Under the pieces are notes generated by a model. It saw nothing but the letters and a program-made list of their open reading frames with translations. It did no database searches and was not told the DNA's origin. A stretch of 33,557 bases of DNA, taken from positions 1 through 33,557 of the forward strand of contig PAPI01000028.1 of NCBI GenBank assembly GCA_002708845.1, read 5' to 3'. A program made the position numbers and the translations under genes. Source of the stretch: Leeuwenhoekiella sp. Its GTDB lineage: Bacteria > Bacteroidota > Bacteroidia > Flavobacteriales > Flavobacteriaceae. Positions within the stretch are counted from its first letter, which is position 1. Each line of letters begins with the position of its first letter. Of this stretch, positions 29,626 to 33,557 are shown in pieces.

Positions 29626-30264
29626 ATGCAAATAACTACTTTAGAACGCCAGGATTTGGTCACCCAATCTTTTAAAGTTGGAATGACCTACGCAGATTAC
29701 CGCGTGTTGGTGGGCTCGCATGCCCAATCGTTTACCAGTACCGGCCATACGCAAACCGAAGCTTTATCAAATTATACCCTGCTCAACGACCGTCGTATGA
29801 AGCGCTGGGATAAAACCTTTAAATTAACGGAAACCCAACAGGAGCTGATTCGCGGTTTTGACCGTCCGCTCAACTGGTTGTTGCTCACCGAAAGTTGGTG
29901 TGGCGATGCGCCGCCGGCAACGGCCGTAATGCAAAAAATAGATGAGTTGCAACCGGCCATTGACTTTAGGGTGGTATTACGCGACGAGCATCCACAGCTT
30001 ATGGATGCATTTCTCTCTAATGGTGCCCGGGCAATTCCAAAATTGATTATTCAGGATCCGGAAACCAAAGAAGTTCTGGCCTCGTGGGGTTCGCGTTCTG
30101 CGGCAGCAAAAAAGCTTGTTGAGGATTTTAAGACCCAACATGGTGAGATCACGGCTGAATTTAGAGAATCGCTGCAGCTTTGGTACAATAAAGATAAGGG
30201 AGCATCGATTGTAAGCGAATTGATCGAAATTCTTCGGGTACTTAACCTTGAAACTCGAATGTAA
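29626..30264 (+). CDS. Thioredoxin-fold protein with a single active-site cysteine
   Basis: The 212-residue cytoplasmic protein has a helical N-terminal part (about 1-80) and a thioredoxin-like domain from about residue 83. The active-site loop reads LLLTESWCGDAPP, so Cys92 stands alone where thioredoxin has CxxC. The cis-proline strand appears as ARAIPKLIIQD. This is the layout of the small Bacteroidetes/Firmicutes thioredoxin_9 group. Without the second cysteine it is unlikely to be a normal disulfide reductase. Its 3' end overlaps the convergent TonB-like gene by 23 bases. Confidence 0.88.
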   Translation: MQITTLERQDLVTQSFKVGMTYADYRVLVGSHAQSFTSTGHTQTEALSNYTLLNDRRMKRWDKTFKLTETQQELIRGFDRPLNWLLLTESWCGDAPPATAVMQKIDELQPAIDFRVVLRDEHPQLMDAFLSNGARAIPKLIIQDPETKEVLASWGSRSAAAKKLVEDFKTQHGEITAEFRESLQLWYNKDKGASIVSELIEILRVLNLETRM

Positions 30265-30979
30265 TCGAGCCCAGTTGGGTAGCGCGATCGCTTTTGTTAA
30301 AAATAGCATTTTCTGCATATTCTAAAGCCTGATCTACCAGACAGCCGTTTGAGGTGCTTGAAGCGCTTTTGTTGAAATACGCCCGGATTATTCCACCTGA
30401 GCCATTTACTTCGATGTTGATCACCACTTTACCTGTAGCATCACAGGTGTAAACGGGATTTGGGATTTGAATGGCATTGCGATCTTTAAGCTGATACGTA
30501 ACTGTGCTGCGACGATAGTTTGAAGTATTTACCTTAGAAATTTTTTCAGAGGATTTAGAATCTCCGGCAGATTGTTGTTCTTTCCGTTTTTGACGCAATA
30601 ATGCGATACGCTGCTGGTAATCGGGGAAGTTTTCATCGTCTCCCTCAGTGTCTTCAGAGGGTTCAAGCGTTTCCGAATCGGTTTTTAAAGCATTATCCTG
30701 CCGGTTTTGTTGACTAAAATACCTGTTGGCCTCACGGATTTCCCGGTTGCTGCTCTGCGCCTGATTGGTGATTTGCTGAGACTGCAACTGTTTTTCTTCC
30801 TCAATTTCTTCAGGAGTTAGTTCTTCTTCTGGCTCATCCTGAATGATGGGAATGGGTATAAATTCTTCTAATTGTGAAGTGTCGTAAGGTTTTATCGTAA
30901 GAAATAAAAAAACCACAAAAAGAAAAGCTGCACCGCTAAAGGTGATCAACATAGCTTTATCCTGAGAGGTCATTTTCAT
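30242..30979 (-). CDS. TonB-like energy transducer family protein
   Basis: This 245-residue protein has a single N-terminal membrane helix (about residues 10-29, LITFSGAAFLFVVFLFLTI). A long Glu/Gln-rich periplasmic spacer (about 38-160) follows, with EPEEELTPEEIEEEKQLQ. The C-terminal domain contains IPNPVYTCDATGKVVINIEV and ends GSITFEFQG. The layout is that of TonB, which passes proton-motive energy to outer-membrane receptors. The spacer is acidic rather than proline/lysine-rich, and no ExbB/ExbD genes are near, so a related envelope role is possible. It follows truB by 71 bases on the same strand. Confidence 0.78.
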   Translation of the reverse strand: MKMTSQDKAMLITFSGAAFLFVVFLFLTIKPYDTSQLEEFIPIPIIQDEPEEELTPEEIEEEKQLQSQQITNQAQSSNREIREANRYFSQQNRQDNALKTDSETLEPSEDTEGDDENFPDYQQRIALLRQKRKEQQSAGDSKSSEKISKVNTSNYRRSTVTYQLKDRNAIQIPNPVYTCDATGKVVINIEVNGSGGIIRAYFNKSASSTSNGCLVDQALEYAENAIFNKSDRATQLGSITFEFQG

Positions 30980-31050
30980 GGCTGTAAAAATACAAAAAGA
31001 GGCGTTGGTTTGCTGTTAAACAAAACGCAAGAGCCGTGCCCGAATTGCCT

Positions 31051-31755
31051 TTACGAAACAGACGCGTTCAAAGCTGCTTCAAATGCTTCCAGATCGGTCG
31101 CGTTTTTTACCTGAAAATCACCAATTTTTGTACGTCGCAAAGCGGAAAGATGCCCGCCGCTGTTTAAGGCTTTACCAAAATCGTGAGCCAGCGAGCGGAT
31201 GTAGGTGCCCTTACTACAGCTGATGCGAAAATCAACTTCCGGAAGCGCGATACGCGTGATTTCAAAAGCCGAAACCTGCACTTCCCGACTGGGGATATCT
31301 ACATTTTTTCCTTCCCGGGCGAACTCGTACAGGCGTTTCCCATCTTTTTTTAAGGCCGAAAAGATAGGAGGTTGCTGCATAATACTTCCGGTAAATTGGG
31401 CAGTCGCCTTGTGAATGGCTTCCTCGCTGAGGTGGTCTGTTGGGAAAGTGGCGTCAATTTCGGTTTCCAAATCGTAAGAAGGGGTGGTGGCGCCCACTAC
31501 AATGGTGCCTGTGTATTCTTTTTCCTGCCCCATAAATTCTTCAATACGCTTGGTGAACTTTCCGGTGCAGATGATCATAAGACCGGTCGCCAGTGGGTCT
31601 AAAGTTCCGGCATGACCAACCTTAATTTTCTTGATGTTATAGGTTTTGCGTATGAGCCAGCGTACTTTGTTTACCAGTTGAAAGGAAGTCCAGTTTAGCG
31701 GTTTGTCAAAAAGTAAAACCTGCCCCTCTTTAAAATCTGCTTCGGAAAATTGCAT
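31051..31755 (-). CDS. truB: tRNA pseudouridine(55) synthase TruB
   Basis: TruB makes pseudouridine 55 in the T-loop of tRNAs. This 234-residue form is shorter than E. coli TruB and lacks most of the C-terminal PUA domain, as is usual in Bacteroidetes. The catalytic Asp53 lies in VGHAGTLDPLATGLM. Other family segments are EKEYTGTIVVGATTPSYD, QQPPIFSALKKDGKRLYEFAR and CSKGTYIRSLAHDFG. It lies 30 bases after uppP in an operon. Confidence 0.95.
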   Translation of the reverse strand: MQFSEADFKEGQVLLFDKPLNWTSFQLVNKVRWLIRKTYNIKKIKVGHAGTLDPLATGLMIICTGKFTKRIEEFMGQEKEYTGTIVVGATTPSYDLETEIDATFPTDHLSEEAIHKATAQFTGSIMQQPPIFSALKKDGKRLYEFAREGKNVDIPSREVQVSAFEITRIALPEVDFRISCSKGTYIRSLAHDFGKALNSGGHLSALRRTKIGDFQVKNATDLEAFEAALNASVS

Positions 31756-31785
31756 AAATGATGTGTATGATCTTGTTCTTTGGGG

Positions 31786-32583
31786 TTACAAGTTGTAATA
31801 GCCAAAGCCCACCGCAATCACACCTACAATAAGGCAGTAGATTGCAAACCACGATAACTTGCTTTTTTTGACCAGTTTGATCATCCAGGTACAGGCTACA
31901 AGTCCGCTTATAAATGCCGCAATAAAACCAATGGAAAGTGTTGTGAAGTTCCCCGATTCAGTTGTGATGTCACCACTTAAAATGTCTTTAGCAATCTTGC
32001 CAAAAATTAGCGGTACGACCATCAGAAAGGAAAAACGAGCCGCTTTAGCTTTATCGTTTCCTAATAATACCGAAGTCGAAATCGTTGCTCCGCTTCGTGA
32101 GATTCCAGGAAGCATAGCGATAGCCTGGGCAATACCAATGGTAAAAGCATTTTGAAAACTTACAGGCTTCTGGGTGTCTTTAGCTTTATCGGCAAGCCAA
32201 AGTAATAATGCAGTAATAATAAGCATCATACCAACGAACAAAATATTTCCGCCAAAAAGGGATTCTAATTGCTCTTCGAAAAATAACCCGATGAGTACCG
32301 CAGGAATCATAGAAAGCACAATTTTTACCGAAAACTGGGTTTCTTCATTCCATTTAAACTGAAAAAGACCTTTTACGATCTCAAAAATGTCTTTTCTAAA
32401 GACTACGATGGTGCTGAGCGCCGTTGCAAAATGAAGTACTACAGTAAAAAGCAGGCTTTCTTCGGGAAGGGTGCTGTCACCCAGAATAGCTTTCCCCAGT
32501 TCCAGGTGACCACTTGAAGATACCGGTAAAAACTCAGTCAGCCCTTGTATAATACCCAGTATTATCGCGTCGATTATATCCAT
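31786..32583 (-). CDS. uppP: Undecaprenyl-diphosphatase UppP (BacA)
   Basis: UppP removes a phosphate from undecaprenyl diphosphate to recycle the carrier lipid for peptidoglycan and other wall polymers. The 265-residue integral membrane protein has both family motifs: QGLTEFLPVSSSGHLEL (residues 13-29) and LPGISRSGATISTSVLLG (about 158-175). About eight hydrophobic helices are visible. The DUF3098 gene ends directly at its start, so they are translationally linked. Placement after ftsX is common in Bacteroidetes. Confidence 0.96.
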   Translation of the reverse strand: MDIIDAIILGIIQGLTEFLPVSSSGHLELGKAILGDSTLPEESLLFTVVLHFATALSTIVVFRKDIFEIVKGLFQFKWNEETQFSVKIVLSMIPAVLIGLFFEEQLESLFGGNILFVGMMLIITALLLWLADKAKDTQKPVSFQNAFTIGIAQAIAMLPGISRSGATISTSVLLGNDKAKAARFSFLMVVPLIFGKIAKDILSGDITTESGNFTTLSIGFIAAFISGLVACTWMIKLVKKSKLSWFAIYCLIVGVIAVGFGYYNL

Positions 32584-32904
32584 TTATTTGGTGCGATTAT
32601 CTTTAGGAAAGGTTTCAGTATCCCCTTGAACTTTAGATGAAGTATGGCTATCAGGATTCAATAAAATAGCATACACTTCAATCCCAAACCCAATTAACAC
32701 CAAAGCCGGAGCCAGGCGTATACGCCTCCAGTTGTAGATCTCAGGGTTAAAGATATTGGGATCGTCACTACCACCGCCAGACATCAATATAAAACCAAGT
32801 GCAATTACACCGAGTCCTATCAACATTACCTGATAGTTTTTCTTTTTAAAGATAAAACTGCTCCGATGCAGTTCGTTTTGTTTTTTTCGTTTCTGTTCTC
32901 CCAT
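32584..32904 (-). CDS. DUF3098 family small membrane protein
   Basis: The 106-residue protein has a basic start (MGEQKRKKQNELHRSSFIFKK), then two membrane helices: YQVMLIGLGVIALGFILMSGG and APALVLIGFGIEVYAILL. A short loop with NPEIYNWRRIRLA joins them. This is the DUF3098 pattern. The family has no known function but regularly lies between ftsX and uppP, which hints at cell envelope or division work. It is 62 bases after ftsX and directly abuts uppP. Confidence 0.9.
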   Translation of the reverse strand: MGEQKRKKQNELHRSSFIFKKKNYQVMLIGLGVIALGFILMSGGGSDDPNIFNPEIYNWRRIRLAPALVLIGFGIEVYAILLNPDSHTSSKVQGDTETFPKDNRTK

Positions 32905-32966
32905 TTGTAAAGGGTTATAGGTTAAAAGAGTCTATTTTCTCTTGTCTTTAGTCTAAAATCTATCGT

Positions 32967-33557
32967 CTAGTAATACAGTTCGTCTGTTCTCAAATTCAGG
33001 AACCGTTGCGTAGCCAGGAACGTGCTAAACCAGGTAATCACAATACTTGCCGCAAACACGCCCACAAACAGAATAGCCAGGATCACAGGATCTGCCAGTA
33101 ATTCGAGCTCCGGAAACGTTTCGTTGAGGTAGTACAAAACCGCTGCCATTCCGGCCAGAGCGATCACCGCCCCAACCATACCGAGTTTCATACTCAGCCA
33201 GATAAACGGCCGGCGTATAAAGCCTTTGGTAGCGCCTACCATTTGCATGGTTTTAATGGTAAAACGTTTAGAATATACCGAAAGTCGAATGGCGCTGTTT
33301 ATAAGCAAGACTGCAATCAGGGTAAACACCCCGCTGATAATCACAATCCACAGACTTATTTTTTTGATGTTATCGTTAAGCAGGGAAATGAGTGGCTGGT
33401 CATAGTTCACTTCGTCTACAAAGTCCTTTGCAGTCAGTTCGTCTGCAATTTCCTTAACCCGGTTTGCGTCGACAAAATCAGCTTTCAGGTACACATCAAT
33501 GGAGTTTTGCAGCGGATTGTACCCCAGAAAATCCATAAAATTCTCACCGATCTCCTT
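32967..33557 (-). CDS. ftsX: Cell division protein FtsX (partial, N-terminus outside the window)
   Basis: The last 196 residues of FtsX are present; the gene runs off the right edge of the window. FtsX is the membrane part of the FtsEX complex, which activates peptidoglycan hydrolases at the division site. The visible part begins EIGENFMDFLGYNPLQNSID, the extracytoplasmic domain. Three membrane helices follow, around ISLWIVIISGVFTLIAVLLINSAI, LGMVGAVIALAGMAAVLYYL and VILAILFVGVFAASIVITWF. KTMQMVGATKGFIRRPFI is the cytoplasmic coupling segment. The methionine at 33536 is internal, not the start. Confidence 0.93.
   Translation of the reverse strand, partial: KEIGENFMDFLGYNPLQNSIDVYLKADFVDANRVKEIADELTAKDFVDEVNYDQPLISLLNDNIKKISLWIVIISGVFTLIAVLLINSAIRLSVYSKRFTIKTMQMVGATKGFIRRPFIWLSMKLGMVGAVIALAGMAAVLYYLNETFPELELLADPVILAILFVGVFAASIVITWFSTFLATQRFLNLRTDELYY

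Overview
The window is chromosomal DNA from a member of the Bacteroidetes, almost certainly the family Flavobacteriaceae (genus not determined). Reasons: the gliding-motility genes gldE and gldD follow ssb and mutY; ribosomal protein L21 carries a long C-terminal extension; DUF4199, DUF3098, DUF3127, DUF4301 and DUF2490 proteins are present; genes have few Shine-Dalgarno sequences; and several promoters match the Bacteroidetes pattern TTTG-N19-21-TAnnTTTG. I see no tRNA or rRNA gene, insertion sequence, integrase, phage gene or CRISPR array. The stretch looks like stable core genome, and no gap between genes exceeds about 240 bases.

Layout: (1) 1-2.3 kb, minus strand: an RNase G-type ribonuclease, an untracked 30-residue Lys/Arg-rich mini-protein and an HU protein. 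(2) 2.3-5.9 kb, plus: mutY, ssb, gldE, gldD. (3) 6.0-6.9 kb, plus: an EamA transporter. (4) 6.9-10.4 kb, minus: a two-gene M16 peptidase operon with one catalytic and one inactive partner. (5) 10.6-12.1 kb, plus: a DUF4199 membrane protein, then rplU-rpmA. (6) 12.2-14.9 kb: a TM2 protein, a secreted protein of unknown function and ahcY. (7) 14.9-19.4 kb, plus: a tightly packed, overlapping run of phosphopantetheinyl transferase, GGGP synthase, PnuC-like transporter, NadR-like kinase, DUF4301 and ArfB-type hydrolase. (8) 19.4-21.9 kb: a TPP riboswitch ahead of a TonB-dependent receptor, closed by a strong terminator. (9) 21.9-25.6 kb: a Rieske-like lipoprotein, greA, a HIT protein, a zinc-ribbon membrane protein, a NudK-type Nudix hydrolase and an orphan histidine kinase. 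(10) 25.7-27.7 kb: a flavin reductase-like protein, a DUF3127 protein and aat. (11) 27.7-33.6 kb: a tag operon with two envelope proteins, a thioredoxin-like protein, then a minus-strand operon ftsX-DUF3098-uppP-truB-tonB-like that runs off the right edge.

The most coherent functional theme is vitamin or cofactor uptake at 16.3-21.9 kb. A TPP riboswitch controls an outer-membrane receptor. Just upstream lie an inner-membrane PnuC-family transporter, a kinase resembling the ribosylnicotinamide kinase domain of NadR, and a DUF4301 protein in which I see motifs like those of UDP-sugar pyrophosphorylases. Together they could form a complete salvage route for thiamine or nicotinamide riboside. The receptor start codon lies inside a perfect 10-bp hairpin, so the riboswitch may act by hiding the start codon itself. 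Other points of interest are an SSB-like acidic tail on the DUF3127 protein, the L21-HhH fusion, an aat gene without a normal start codon, and a possible attenuator in the greA leader.
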